20,264 nucleotides of DNA from an uncultured Pseudomonadota bacterium. GTDB taxonomy: Bacteria; Pseudomonadota; Alphaproteobacteria; Rs-D84. A model generated the notes under the pieces. The model saw only the letters and a program-made list of their open reading frames with translations. It made no database searches and had not been told where the DNA came from. Positions 9,111-16,336 of this stretch are shown here, in pieces. Each line of letters starts with the position of its first letter. Position 1 is the first letter of the stretch. The DNA lies in assembly GCA_947165335.1 (NCBI GenBank), contig CAMVAB010000010.1, forward strand, positions 1-20,264, given 5' to 3'. The position numbers and the translations under genes are program-made.

Positions 9111-10235
9111 ATGAATAAAAATCCGTATGAAGTTTTAGGTGTAGCCAAAGACGCATCTGATGCCGACATCAAAAAGGCATATCATAAATTGGTTATGAAA
9201 TACCACCCTGATAAAAATCCGGGCGATAAAAGCGCCGAAGAAAAGTTTAAAGATGTCAACAACGCCTTTGATATCTTGAAAGATCCGCAAAAACGTGCAG
9301 CATATGACCGATTCGGTGATGCCGCTTTTGCCGGTGGTAATGGCGCCAGTGCGGGTGCTGGATTTGGCGGCAATCCGTTTGGCAATGGTTCGTTCCATTT
9401 TAGCGGTGGCGATATGGGTGGCATGGAAGATATCTTACGCGAAGCCATGCGCGGTTTTGGATTTGGCGGTGCCGGATTTGGTGGTGGCGAACAACGTCAA
9501 CAACGTGGCCGCGATTTATTGGATGAAATTGTCATAGATTTGAAAGATGCCTATTTTGGTACAACACATACAATAAAATTTACCAGTGCAGTAAAGTGTG
9601 AAAAATGCAATGGTAATGGAACAGCTGATGGAAAACCTGCAAAAACATGTCCAACATGTGGTGGCACCGGATATGTTCATGCACGTCAGGGATTTTTTGC
9701 GGTTGAAACACCTTGCCCTGATTGTAATGGATTGGGTAAAAAAATAGATAAAAAATGTTCTCAATGCGACGGCACCGGAACGGTTAATAAACAAAGAACT
9801 TTGGATGTAAAAATCCCGGCGGGTATAATGGATGGCGCAAGATTGCGTATGGCCGGCATGGGTGAAGCCGCCCCGAACGGTGGCAAACCAGGAGATTTTT
9901 ATATTGATGTTCATATCCGCCCCGATAAAAGATTTGCCCGAATCGGAAACGATTTGTTAATGCATATTGATCTTGATTTTGCAACATTGGCATTGGGTGG
10001 TGAAATAGAAATTGAAACTTTGGATGACAAAAAATTATCAGTAAAGATTCCATCGGGAACCCAGGTTGGCGAAAAATTACGTGTCCGTGGACATGGTATG
10101 CCAAATGGCCGTGGTGGATTTGGTGATTTATATATAGAAATAGGAATTGTCATTCCAAAGAAATTATCTGAAAAACAAAAGAAGGCATTAAACGAATTCG
10201 CCGGAACAAAATCAGATAAGAAAGGTTGGTTTTAA
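9111..10235 (+). CDS. dnaJ: chaperone protein DnaJ (Hsp40)
   Basis: DnaJ delivers unfolded proteins to DnaK and stimulates its ATPase. All domains of a type I DnaJ are visible. The J domain (residues about 4-70) has the HPD triad at 32-34. A Gly/Phe-rich linker follows (about 74-125, FGGNPFGNGSFHFSGG). The zinc-binding region has four CxxCxGxG motifs (CEKCNGNG, CPTCGGTG, CPDCNGLG, CSQCDGTG). The two C-terminal substrate-binding domains complete the protein (VKIPAGIMDGARLRMAGMGE, VKIPSGTQVGEKLRVRGHGMP). Its 374 residues match the family. It stands alone here, with no dnaK beside it. The ribosome binding site is weak; a six-codon ATG frame (9098-9118) overlaps the start in another frame. A hairpin terminator follows the stop codon closely. 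Confidence 0.97.
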   Translation: MNKNPYEVLGVAKDASDADIKKAYHKLVMKYHPDKNPGDKSAEEKFKDVNNAFDILKDPQKRAAYDRFGDAAFAGGNGASAGAGFGGNPFGNGSFHFSGGDMGGMEDILREAMRGFGFGGAGFGGGEQRQQRGRDLLDEIVIDLKDAYFGTTHTIKFTSAVKCEKCNGNGTADGKPAKTCPTCGGTGYVHARQGFFAVETPCPDCNGLGKKIDKKCSQCDGTGTVNKQRTLDVKIPAGIMDGARLRMAGMGEAAPNGGKPGDFYIDVHIRPDKRFARIGNDLLMHIDLDFATLALGGEIEIETLDDKKLSVKIPSGTQVGEKLRVRGHGMPNGRGGFGDLYIEIGIVIPKKLSEKQKKALNEFAGTKSDKKGWF

Positions 10236-10243
10236 TAAATAAA

Positions 10244-10272
10244 AAAACATCCGCTTGTTCAGCGGATGTTTT
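10244..10272. terminator. bidirectional terminator between dnaJ and dnaA
   Basis: AAAACATCCGCT (10244-10255) pairs with AGCGGATGTTTT (10261-10272) across a 5-base loop. The right side runs into a T tract for dnaJ, and the left side gives a T tract for dnaA transcripts on the other strand. Confidence 0.9.
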
Positions 10273-10309
10273 TCTTCTCCCCTTTTTCGTTTCTCATGAA
10301 ACAAAACTT

Positions 10310-11593
10310 TTATTTACAAACCTTTATCATTTCGTCTATTTCTGCACCCAATATCAAATCGTTTGCCTTTTGCTTTTCAATTTGTGATAACGCATAAACA
10401 ACTGTCGCATGATCGCGACCACCACAAACATTGCCAATTTCAGTTAATGATAAATTTGTTGTTTGTTTTAATACGGCCATCATAACCTGACGTGCACGAA
10501 CGAGACGACGAGAACGCGAATTGCCACAGATTTCATCAAATGATACTGACATTTTTTCACACATCATTTTTACCATTGATAACGGTGTTTTATTTTTTTC
10601 CATTAAATCACCCAACAAATGGGATGCGATGTTCATATCAACATGTTGGCCCATCAATTCTTCGTATGTTTTGATTTTGTTTATAATACCGTCTATTAAA
10701 TGGCCATTCCCGGAAATGTTTTTCGCCAATTCGTTCGCGACAGTATTATCAACACCACCACGTATTAACATTGCGCGTGATACAAAAGCATTTGGGGCAG
10801 CAACATCGACAACTAACCCAGATGCCAACAGTGATTGAAGACGTCTGTCGAAACCAATCAAAGCATTTGGTGCAACATTCGCAGTTAACACAACAGATTT
10901 ACCAGCGTTTTTCAAATCAAATAATAATTGCAAGAATTCATCACAACTTGCACGTTTGCCAGCCAGCGCACAAACATCATCCATAACAAATATATCACAA
11001 TTTCTGCAAAAATCTTTGAATGCAAATATTGTTTTATCACGCAATGATCGTGCAAAGTCCGCAACGAATTGACCGCCAGTCATTTTAACAACACGAAGTT
11101 CAGTTGTATTGCAAATGCAATCAACCAACAAAGATTTTCCAGAACCACTTGCACCATTTATAAATAACTGGGAAAACGATGCGTTGCCTAATGCTATTTT
11201 TTTACATGCAGCAACAGCGAACATATTATCATCACATGTTATAAATTTATTAAAAGTGATTTTATTATTATTCGATGTTTTCGTATTAAATGATTCGTAC
11301 GCACAAACAACATTATCGTTCGCAGAGCGCGCAACATCATTCAAAGATGATTTTACACATATATTTAAATCTAAAAGAAAATCCGCCGCTATCGTTTGGA
11401 GAATATTTCCATATTCTTTTTTAACATAGTCGGCGGTGAATTGGTTTTGCGCAACAAGATTCAAACAATTTTGCGAGACACTAAATTGCAACGGCGCTAT
11501 CCAAGTTGTAAATCCCGCTGAATCTATTTTGGACGCGACTGCCCCCTTGATTGATTCCACACTTACATTCTGTCTCGTCGCTATAACTTGCAT
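10310..11593 (-). CDS. dnaA: chromosomal replication initiator DnaA, divergent AAA+ domain
   Basis: DnaA binds and melts the replication origin. The 427-residue protein keeps the domain order. Domain I (residues about 10-80) holds FTTWIAPLQFSVSQNCLNLVAQNQF, then comes a short linker. The AAA+ domain has Walker A GASGSGKS (147-154), Walker B IFVMDDV (Asp205-Asp206) and an arginine-finger region GFDRRLQSLLASGL. Domain IV carries the DNA-binding signature GGRDHATVVYAL (391-402) after RSRRLVRARQVMM. The P-loop differs from the usual GGVGLGKTHL, and the linker is short. GGAG stands nine bases before the ATG. The 280-base gap upstream is full of palindromes and holds a CtrA-like box and a GANTC site. 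The identity is firm because of domains I and IV; the altered P-loop is discussed in the findings. Confidence 0.93.
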   Translation of the reverse strand: MQVIATRQNVSVESIKGAVASKIDSAGFTTWIAPLQFSVSQNCLNLVAQNQFTADYVKKEYGNILQTIAADFLLDLNICVKSSLNDVARSANDNVVCAYESFNTKTSNNNKITFNKFITCDDNMFAVAACKKIALGNASFSQLFINGASGSGKSLLVDCICNTTELRVVKMTGGQFVADFARSLRDKTIFAFKDFCRNCDIFVMDDVCALAGKRASCDEFLQLLFDLKNAGKSVVLTANVAPNALIGFDRRLQSLLASGLVVDVAAPNAFVSRAMLIRGGVDNTVANELAKNISGNGHLIDGIINKIKTYEELMGQHVDMNIASHLLGDLMEKNKTPLSMVKMMCEKMSVSFDEICGNSRSRRLVRARQVMMAVLKQTTNLSLTEIGNVCGGRDHATVVYALSQIEKQKANDLILGAEIDEMIKVCK

Positions 11594-11873
11594 TGCCGTT
11601 TGCTCCTTTTCCTTCCCTCAAAAGAGTTTGCGCATTATTTAATGGTTCAAAAAACCACCCCTTACATAAACAGTATGTTTATATAGCCCTACTCTTTTTC
11701 TCTCACTTTTTAGATTGATAAAATCAATCGTTTGGATGTTGAATAATTTATATGATTAATTTCAGTTTGCAACTAAATGTTAACAAATTTTTAAACATTT
11801 ATTTTTTGACAACGATTCGTTTTTTCCCTGCTTTTTCGCACTTTGTATATACACTGTATATACATATTAAAAA
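11594..11873. promoter_or_regulatory. dnaA-dprA gap: regulatory region with CtrA-like box, GANTC site and palindromes
   Basis: This AT-rich gap contains several separate signals. Palindromes: TGGTT/AACCA (11643-11657), ATAAACA-GTA-TGTTTAT (11666-11682), GATTGAT-AAA-ATCAATC (11713-11729) and AACGATTCGTT (11811-11821, with a GANTC site). On the minus strand TTAAAAATTTGTTAAC covers 11779-11794 and fits the CtrA consensus TTAA-N7-TTAAC exactly. A possible dnaA promoter is TTGCAA (11767-11772) with TAAATT (11745-11750), spacer 16. No convincing DnaA box (TTATNCACA) is visible, so I do not call an origin. The region lies upstream of dnaA and downstream of dprA. Confidence 0.5.
11844..11864. repeat. 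two tandem 10-bp palindromes
   Basis: The self-complementary sequence TGTATATACA occurs twice (11844-11853 and 11855-11864) with one base between, a period of 11 bases or one helical turn. This is the form of a cooperative operator. It lies just past the dprA stop codon, about 250 bases upstream of dnaA. The binding protein is unknown. Confidence 0.6.
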
Positions 11874-12884
11874 TCAGTTTAAAACATATCCGCCATCTTG
11901 TTTTCTTATTAAACCTTGTAATTCCAACACTACTAAATCAGCTTTGATTTCCGAAACTGTTTTTTTGACAAGATTTGCCAATACAGATTCTGATACTGGA
12001 ATCATTCCTAATTTATCTAAAATATCATTTTTATATACATGTTTTTTTTCATCTATTTTTACTTTTTCATTATCAAAAAAGTCCTCTATGGACATACATA
12101 ATGTCGCATCACCACTTTTTATTAAATAATTTGGACCAGTGCTTCGTGGATCACATGGGTGTCCAGGTACTGCGAATACTTGTTTTCCATATTCTTTTGC
12201 GAATCGGGCTGTGGTCATACTGCCTGATTTCATATCTGCTTCACTTATAATTAAAGAATCAGAAAGCGCCGCAACCCAATGATTTCTTTGAATAAAATTC
12301 GAAGCCACAGGATTTGTTCCAACTGGCATTTCACTGATTAAAACACCACGTTCCATAATTTCATAATATAACGATTCGTTTTCAAGCGGCCATATATTAT
12401 CAACCCCGCCCGCCAAAACAGCAATCGTCTGGGAATCACCATTCACTTTCAATGCACCCATATGCGCCGCAGTATCAGTTCCAATTGCCATACCAGATGT
12501 AACAACAAAACCATGTTCAACAAATGCAGTTGCCAGATCTGAAACAAAATTCATTCCACTTGCTGTGCTGTGCCTTGTTCCAACAATAGAAACACTTTTC
12601 TTTTTTAATGTGTTCAAATTCCCACGTGCAGAAATAACAACAGGATGATTTTTTACATTTAATAATCCAATTGGATAACGCGAATCGGTATCCATTATAT
12701 ATTCAATACCTAAATCATGCGCCATCTCTATTTCACGTTTAACAGAATCTTTGAAATCGTCTGTTAAATTTAACGATTCGATAATTGCGCCATCACAACC
12801 AAACTGTTTCAAAAGCGTGGCATATTTTACCGGACCAATTTTGGGTGTTCGCAATATCAAAAGTTTTTCTAGTAATTCATTCAT
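11874..12884 (-). CDS. dprA: DNA-processing protein DprA
   Basis: DprA binds incoming single-stranded DNA and loads RecA in natural transformation. The 336-residue protein has an N-terminal helical part (MNELLEKLLILRTPKIGPVK). The Rossmann-like DNA_processg_A core has SVSIVGTRHSTASG (98-110), VVTSGMAIGTDTAAHMGAL, TIAVLAGGVDNIWPLENESLY, NFIQRNHWVAALSDSLIISEA, KSGSMTTARFAKEYGKQVFAVPGHP and STGPNYLIKSGA-type residues. A C-terminal winged helix closes it (VLANLVKKTVSEIKADLVVLELQGLIRK). I start at 12884; a start seven codons upstream (12905) lies inside the hairpin 12891-12917. The ATG sits immediately after that terminator-like hairpin, and no ribosome binding site is visible. dprA occurs in many bacteria not known to be transformable, but a type IV pilus secretin is encoded nearby. 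Confidence 0.94.
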   Translation of the reverse strand: MNELLEKLLILRTPKIGPVKYATLLKQFGCDGAIIESLNLTDDFKDSVKREIEMAHDLGIEYIMDTDSRYPIGLLNVKNHPVVISARGNLNTLKKKSVSIVGTRHSTASGMNFVSDLATAFVEHGFVVTSGMAIGTDTAAHMGALKVNGDSQTIAVLAGGVDNIWPLENESLYYEIMERGVLISEMPVGTNPVASNFIQRNHWVAALSDSLIISEADMKSGSMTTARFAKEYGKQVFAVPGHPCDPRSTGPNYLIKSGDATLCMSIEDFFDNEKVKIDEKKHVYKNDILDKLGMIPVSESVLANLVKKTVSEIKADLVVLELQGLIRKQDGGYVLN

Positions 12885-12890
12885 AATAAA

Positions 12891-12917
12891 AAGATTGTAG
12901 AACAAATCTACAATCTT
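12891..12917 (-). terminator. terminator after the secreted-protein operon, abutting dprA
   Basis: AAGATTGTAGA (12891-12901) and TCTACAATCTT (12907-12917) make a perfect 11-bp stem with a 5-base loop. In the leftward direction a T tract follows and runs almost directly into the dprA start codon at 12884. It ends the operon 14282-12943, or attenuates it. Confidence 0.75.
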
Positions 12918-12942
12918 CTTAAAGAAAAAAATTCATAAAAGC

Positions 12943-13467
12943 TTATTGTTCAATCCAGATATAAACATAATCCGAAGGCAAATTTGCAGAATGAACCGGT
13001 TTTGACCCGACTTTGATAGCGTCAATTCTTGGGTCATCAACATCTTTTACGGCTTCTATGAAATTATTATTATTATAAACTTGTTCTTTATTATAATAAT
13101 TATTTTCAATTCGTTGTGTTACAGCATTAACAATCGCGTCTGTGTCAACACTTGCCGGAACAACTGTTGTTGTTGTCCCAGAACCAGTCGGTGTAGCGAC
13201 ACTGTTATACGGACGCACAGTTGTAATTATTGGGAAACGAGAATTTGATCCAGAAATTGCACCAACTGTTTTTTGGTTTGCACGCAAAGTCCCAACACGA
13301 GAAGATGTAATTGAACCATCAGAAACAGTTGTATTGGTTTTAGTTGGTGTAATTTTTTGAATAGTTGCTGATTTTGCATTTGAATTACTGCCCAGCATAC
13401 GAACAGACGATGCCGCGTTTACTGATATTGGTAAAACCAACAAAGAAATTATCAAAAGCTTTTTCAT
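12943..13467 (-). CDS. secreted protein of unknown function, Ser/Thr/Asn-rich
   Basis: I do not recognise a named family. The 174-residue protein has a clear Sec signal peptide (MKKLLIISLLVLPISVNA, cleavage probably before ASSVRML). The next ~95 residues are rich in Ser, Thr and Asn, with short repeats of the kind TKTNTTVSDGSITSSRVGTLRA and PTGSGTTTTVVPAS; this part looks unstructured. The C-terminal ~70 residues look folded: DAIVNAVTQRIENNYYNKEQVYNNNNFIEAVKDVDDPRIDAIKVG, ending YVYIWIEQ. The NNYYNKEQV piece resembles the YYTKxEV motif common in fibre-like trimeric proteins, which is only a hint. GGAG precedes the ATG. The gene lies 23 bases after the stop codon of the 13491-14282 gene and shares its promoter. 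Confidence 0.75.
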   Translation of the reverse strand: MKKLLIISLLVLPISVNAASSVRMLGSNSNAKSATIQKITPTKTNTTVSDGSITSSRVGTLRANQKTVGAISGSNSRFPIITTVRPYNSVATPTGSGTTTTVVPASVDTDAIVNAVTQRIENNYYNKEQVYNNNNFIEAVKDVDDPRIDAIKVGSKPVHSANLPSDYVYIWIEQ

Positions 13468-13490
13468 TTTTTATTCTCCATTTGCATCAT

Positions 13491-14282
13491 TTAATTTTTT
13501 AAATCTTCTATCAACTCTTTATATTTTGCATATTCTTCGTCTGTTATCTTATTTGCAGCATGTGCGTCTTCAATAATCTTCAAATCTTGTCTGATTTTAA
13601 CAGCCTTTTGTTTATCAGCTTCTTTATTGCTGTTTTCCAAAGACAATATTTCAGATTTATATAAATCTGCGCCTTCTAAACCTTTTTGGCCTTTCCAATC
13701 TTTGATGGCATTATTACCTATTAATTCCATAACCCCAACACCAAGACCAGCACCACCAACAGTACTTGCAACTATGCCACCGATACGTGCACCTTTTCTT
13801 TCATCCAAAATACGTTTTTCCATTTCTTTGGCATCTGCCCAAGAACCACATTCAATGGCTTCACCCCACATAAAATATTTTGGTGCGATATCAGAAACTT
13901 TCACTCTTGATTCATCGTCAGATTTCAATTCAACCTTTACAAAACATACATTGTTTTCGGGTTTTTCAACATCTTCGACCATATTGGCATAATCAGAAGT
14001 ATCGCTATTACGTGAAGCCCACACAAAAGTATTTCCAATACCAATATTATTGTTAATACATGCATTGCGTTCTGCTTCGCGCATATCTTTCTTTTCTTCT
14101 TCTATTGTGACAACAGTTCCAGAATTTACAACTTTGCTGCCAGCATTCAATTGGTTAATAGAAGCGGTATAACGCGGTGCAGACATTATCATTTTCCCGG
14201 ACATTGCAGGACGCGCATTATTCGCGGCATTCGCACTGAACACCAATGTGCCAAGAAGCAATACAGATACGAGATGTTTCAT
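13491..14282 (-). CDS. secreted protein of unknown function with glycine-zipper segment
   Basis: The 263-residue protein starts with a Sec signal peptide (MKHLVSVLLLGTLVFSANA, cleavage before ANNARP). Four cysteines lie in the middle part (NACINN, NNVCFVKVEL, AIECGSW), enough for two disulfides. A Gly/Ala-rich hydrophobic stretch near residues 166-188 (IGGIVASTVGGAGLGVGV) looks like a glycine zipper able to insert in a membrane. The last ~70 residues are charged and helical (ENSNKEADKQKAVKIRQDL...). I recognise no family. It is the first gene of a two-gene operon with the 12943-13467 protein, driven by the promoter at 14309-14337. A role in the envelope is likely; nothing more specific can be supported. 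Confidence 0.75.
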   Translation of the reverse strand: MKHLVSVLLLGTLVFSANAANNARPAMSGKMIMSAPRYTASINQLNAGSKVVNSGTVVTIEEEKKDMREAERNACINNNIGIGNTFVWASRNSDTSDYANMVEDVEKPENNVCFVKVELKSDDESRVKVSDIAPKYFMWGEAIECGSWADAKEMEKRILDERKGARIGGIVASTVGGAGLGVGVMELIGNNAIKDWKGQKGLEGADLYKSEILSLENSNKEADKQKAVKIRQDLKIIEDAHAANKITDEEYAKYKELIEDLKN

Positions 14283-14308
14283 TATTTTATCCTCTCTTTA
14301 TGTCCCGT

Positions 14309-14337
14309 ATTATACCACAAAATGCGATAAAAAACAA
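14309..14337 (-). promoter_or_regulatory. promoter of the two-gene secreted-protein operon
   Basis: Reading leftward there is TTGTTT (14332-14337), a 17-base spacer ending TGTGG, and TATAAT (14309-14314), so the -10 is extended (TGGTATAAT). It lies about 27 bases before the ATG at 14282. It shares the TGG-extended -10 of three other promoters in this window but has no GANTC site in its spacer. Confidence 0.65.
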
Positions 14338-14357
14338 ATACTATTACGATGAAAAAG

Positions 14358-14945
14358 TTATTTTTTCCACTTCCATTCTACTTTTGATTCTTTGCCAGCA
14401 AGCAGACGCGAAACATTTTCGCGATGACGCCACAAACAAAGCAAAGATATTGCCAAGAACCCAATTCCAACACCAAAACTGATTACAAAACCTAAAATTG
14501 GCATTACAAAGAAAGCAACCACAGCCCCTGCAGAAGAATATCCAGACCCCAAAGCCACAATCAACCATTCAATACCACATATTATAAAAAGTAATGGGTT
14601 TATTGCCAACAGAACCCCAAATAAACAAGAAACGCCTTTGCCCCCCTTCCAATTCAACCATATTGGGAAACAATGCCCGATAATTGCGACAAAACCGCAC
14701 CATACAGCCAATATTTCGCCACCAACATATCGACCGATTAAAACCGCGACTATGGCTTTCATCATATCAAGTATCCAAACGAGTCCTGCCAGACGCAATC
14801 CACCGACACGCATAACATTAGTTGCACCGATATTACCGGAACCTACCTTGCGAATATCACCTTTGTTAAAAAGTTTAGTGATAATTAAACCAAACGGTAT
14901 TGAACCCAAAAAGTAAGACAATATTAAAGAAATTAAATATAACAT
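14358..14945 (-). CDS. plsY: glycerol-3-phosphate acyltransferase PlsY
   Basis: PlsY transfers the acyl group from acyl-phosphate to glycerol-3-phosphate, giving lysophosphatidic acid, the first step of phospholipid synthesis. The 195-residue membrane protein shows the conserved family blocks. They are LGSIPFGLIITKLFNKGDIRKVGSGNIGATNVMR (loop 1), GHCFPIWLNWKGGKGVS (loop 2, with the KGGKGV motif) and, in the third loop, WRHRENVSRLLAGKE. I start at 14945 because AAGGGG stands about eight bases upstream and the protein then begins MLYLISLILSYFLGSIPFG as in the family. A longer frame reaching 15077 would run into the rpsT gene and is not credible. The gene is divergent from rpsT. Confidence 0.95.
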   Translation of the reverse strand: MLYLISLILSYFLGSIPFGLIITKLFNKGDIRKVGSGNIGATNVMRVGGLRLAGLVWILDMMKAIVAVLIGRYVGGEILAVWCGFVAIIGHCFPIWLNWKGGKGVSCLFGVLLAINPLLFIICGIEWLIVALGSGYSSAGAVVAFFVMPILGFVISFGVGIGFLAISLLCLWRHRENVSRLLAGKESKVEWKWKK

Positions 14946-14957
14946 ATTATTTTCCCC

Positions 14958-14985
14958 TTGATTTTGCGTTTGTTTTCTATAAAAT
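14958..14985 (+). promoter_or_regulatory. candidate rpsT promoter
   Basis: TTGATT (14958-14963) and TAAAAT (14980-14985) with a 16-base spacer stand 35 bases before the rpsT start. Confidence 0.4.
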
Positions 14986-15019
14986 AACAGAAAACCATTA
15001 AAAATAAAAGGAAAATAAA

Positions 15020-15280
15020 GTGGCAAATCATAAATCTTGTAAAAAAAGAATCTTGGTAACAGCAAAAAAGAATGCAATTAACACTGCACGCAAGAGCGCT
15101 GTTAAAACAGAAACAAAGAAAGCATTGAAAGCAATTGAATCTGGCGATAAAGCCGCCGCAGTTGCAGCAGCACGCGCAGCGGAAAGCAAAATCATGAAAG
15201 CAGCAGGCAAAACAATGCCAAAGAAGGCTGCATCGCGTAAGGTTTCACGTCTGGTTAAGAAAGTTGCAAAAATTGCTTAA
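15020..15280 (+). CDS. rpsT: 30S ribosomal protein S20
   Basis: S20 is a primary 16S rRNA-binding protein of the small subunit. The 86-residue, very basic protein begins MANHKSCKKRILVTAKKNAINTARKSAVKT and ends KKAASRKVSRLVKKVAKIA, with the long alpha-helices and Lys/Ala richness typical of S20. The start is GTG (15020-15022), preceded by AAAAGGAAAA; the second residue Ala and the ANHKS opening are standard for S20, so this start is secure. It forms a one-gene unit closed by the hairpin at 15301-15324. Confidence 0.97.
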   Translation: MANHKSCKKRILVTAKKNAINTARKSAVKTETKKALKAIESGDKAAAVAAARAAESKIMKAAGKTMPKKAASRKVSRLVKKVAKIA

Positions 15281-15300
15281 AATAATTTCTTTCAAAATAA

Positions 15301-15328
15301 AAAACCGTCCAATCGGACGGTTTTTTTT
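15301..15328. terminator. rpsT terminator, also usable from the minus strand
   Basis: AAAACCGTCC (15301-15310) pairs with GGACGGTTTT (15315-15324) over a 4-base loop, followed by more T's. It ends rpsT 20 bases past its stop codon. On the minus strand it lies only four bases beyond the stop codon of the 15333-16328 gene. Confidence 0.92.
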
Positions 15329-15332
15329 ATAA

Positions 15333-16328
15333 CTATTGTCCCGTATAAAATAATGCAGTGCGCAGAGCTTCGCTGCTCCGGGCGAAGTCGCCACAGTCGC
15401 GCGCGCAATTCGAAGCGCACGAGGCGGCGGACCCGCGGTCGCCGTTGAACACCCAAAGCGACGATGATGCATTTTGTTTATTTCCATTTAATGGTTTATA
15501 TCCCGTTGCCTTACACCAACAGTATTGGCCCGTGCTATTTTTATTATATGATGCATCGGTAACGTATAATTTTGACCATATCTCGCCAGTTGCTTCGTCA
15601 TATGTTATTGTGCCATTACTGTATCTTGTAAATATATCGGCTGCTATTGCGCCTTTTTCCTGACCAGCCAACGATGTATAGTTTGCTAAGAATTCATATG
15701 GATCCATTTGGCCGCCAACGACGGAGTCTACATTAGCTTCAAAATACGCTATACCCGCATCTGGTGTTGGTTGGCAACTCGCTTCACCGTATACTGTGCC
15801 ATAGCTGAATTCTGTTTTCCATTCGTTCAGCCCAACATCACTTAAATTACTGTTGGAACATAGTTCATGGCCACCAGTCTGATCAATATTACAATAATCT
15901 GTATTATTTGTCCACCCATGTCCGTAATTATGATTGCCATTTATCGATGCGTTTAATGTGGACAGGTCAAATCCACGCACACGCCATCCACCGAATGTGT
16001 ATCCGGTTTTATTCATTGTATTTGTTGGTAATGTTATCACACTGTCGTATGTACATGTGTTCGCTGTATTATTTGTTGGTGTGATTTTTGTATTATCACT
16101 GTACCAATTAATGTTTATGGTATTTGCATCCCATGTTGCGCGTAATGTTGCCGGGCCGGTATCTGTCCCCAATATCGGTTCATTACATTCGTTCCCAGAA
16201 CCCGATATATTTGTTGAATATGATGGATTGATTATTGCGAATACCGCAAGTGAAGAAAATATTATTTTACAAAGACACCCGTGTGTGTGTGTGTGTGTGT
16301 GTGTAGGTTTCTGCGGCTTTCCGCGCAT
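15333..16328 (-). CDS. secreted repeat-type surface protein, probably phase-variable
   Basis: The protein (331 residues from ATG 16328) has an odd N-terminus, MRGKPQKPTHTHTHTHG, encoded by a (GT)12 tract. A signal peptide follows (CKIIFSSLAVFAIINPSYS, cleavage before TNISGSG). Next is a segment of InlB/Listeria-Bacteroides repeat type (ATWDANTININWYSDN, then CTYDSVITLP and KTGYTFGGWRV), about residues 60-100 of the mature part. The C-terminus is cysteine-rich (CWCKATGY, then SSSLWVFNGDRGSAASC ASNCARDC). Such repeats occur in cell-surface and adhesin-like proteins. The open frame extends upstream to 16460, but that ATG directly follows a TATAAT and would not be transcribed. The best ribosome binding site (GGAGGG, 16341-16346) serves ATG 16336, which is out of frame at twelve repeats. 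The last ~40 codons are GC-rich, unlike the rest of the gene. Function is inferred only. Confidence 0.7.
   Translation of the reverse strand: MRGKPQKPTHTHTHTHGCLCKIIFSSLAVFAIINPSYSTNISGSGNECNEPILGTDTGPATLRATWDANTININWYSDNTKITPTNNTANTCTYDSVITLPTNTMNKTGYTFGGWRVRGFDLSTLNASINGNHNYGHGWTNNTDYCNIDQTGGHELCSNSNLSDVGLNEWKTEFSYGTVYGEASCQPTPDAGIAYFEANVDSVVGGQMDPYEFLANYTSLAGQEKGAIAADIFTRYSNGTITYDEATGEIWSKLYVTDASYNKNSTGQYCWCKATGYKPLNGNKQNASSSLWVFNGDRGSAASCASNCARDCGDFARSSEALRTALFYTGQ
16281..16304. repeat. (GT)12 dinucleotide microsatellite in the 5' coding end
   Basis: Twelve uninterrupted GT units (CA on the coding strand) encode Thr-His repeats just upstream of the signal peptide of the 15333-16328 protein. 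Slipped-strand change by one unit shifts the reading frame. No other dinucleotide tract of this length occurs in the window. Confidence 0.95.
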
Positions 16329-16336
16329 TTGAACAT

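Noticed and set aside
9098..9118. Six-codon frame (MDNKNE) overlapping the dnaJ start as a regulatory leader peptide
   Set aside because: No ribosome binding site, and so short a frame is expected by chance in AT-rich sequence.
11594..11873. Chromosomal replication origin
   Set aside because: AT-rich and palindromic beside dnaA, but no convincing TTATNCACA boxes. A TTATCCACT at about 3984 lies inside the rlu gene and is most likely chance. I keep it as a regulatory region only.
14946..15077. Longer plsY start at 15077
   Set aside because: It would overlap rpsT coding sequence and its promoter and adds 44 residues not seen in PlsY. The start at 14945 has a good ribosome binding site.
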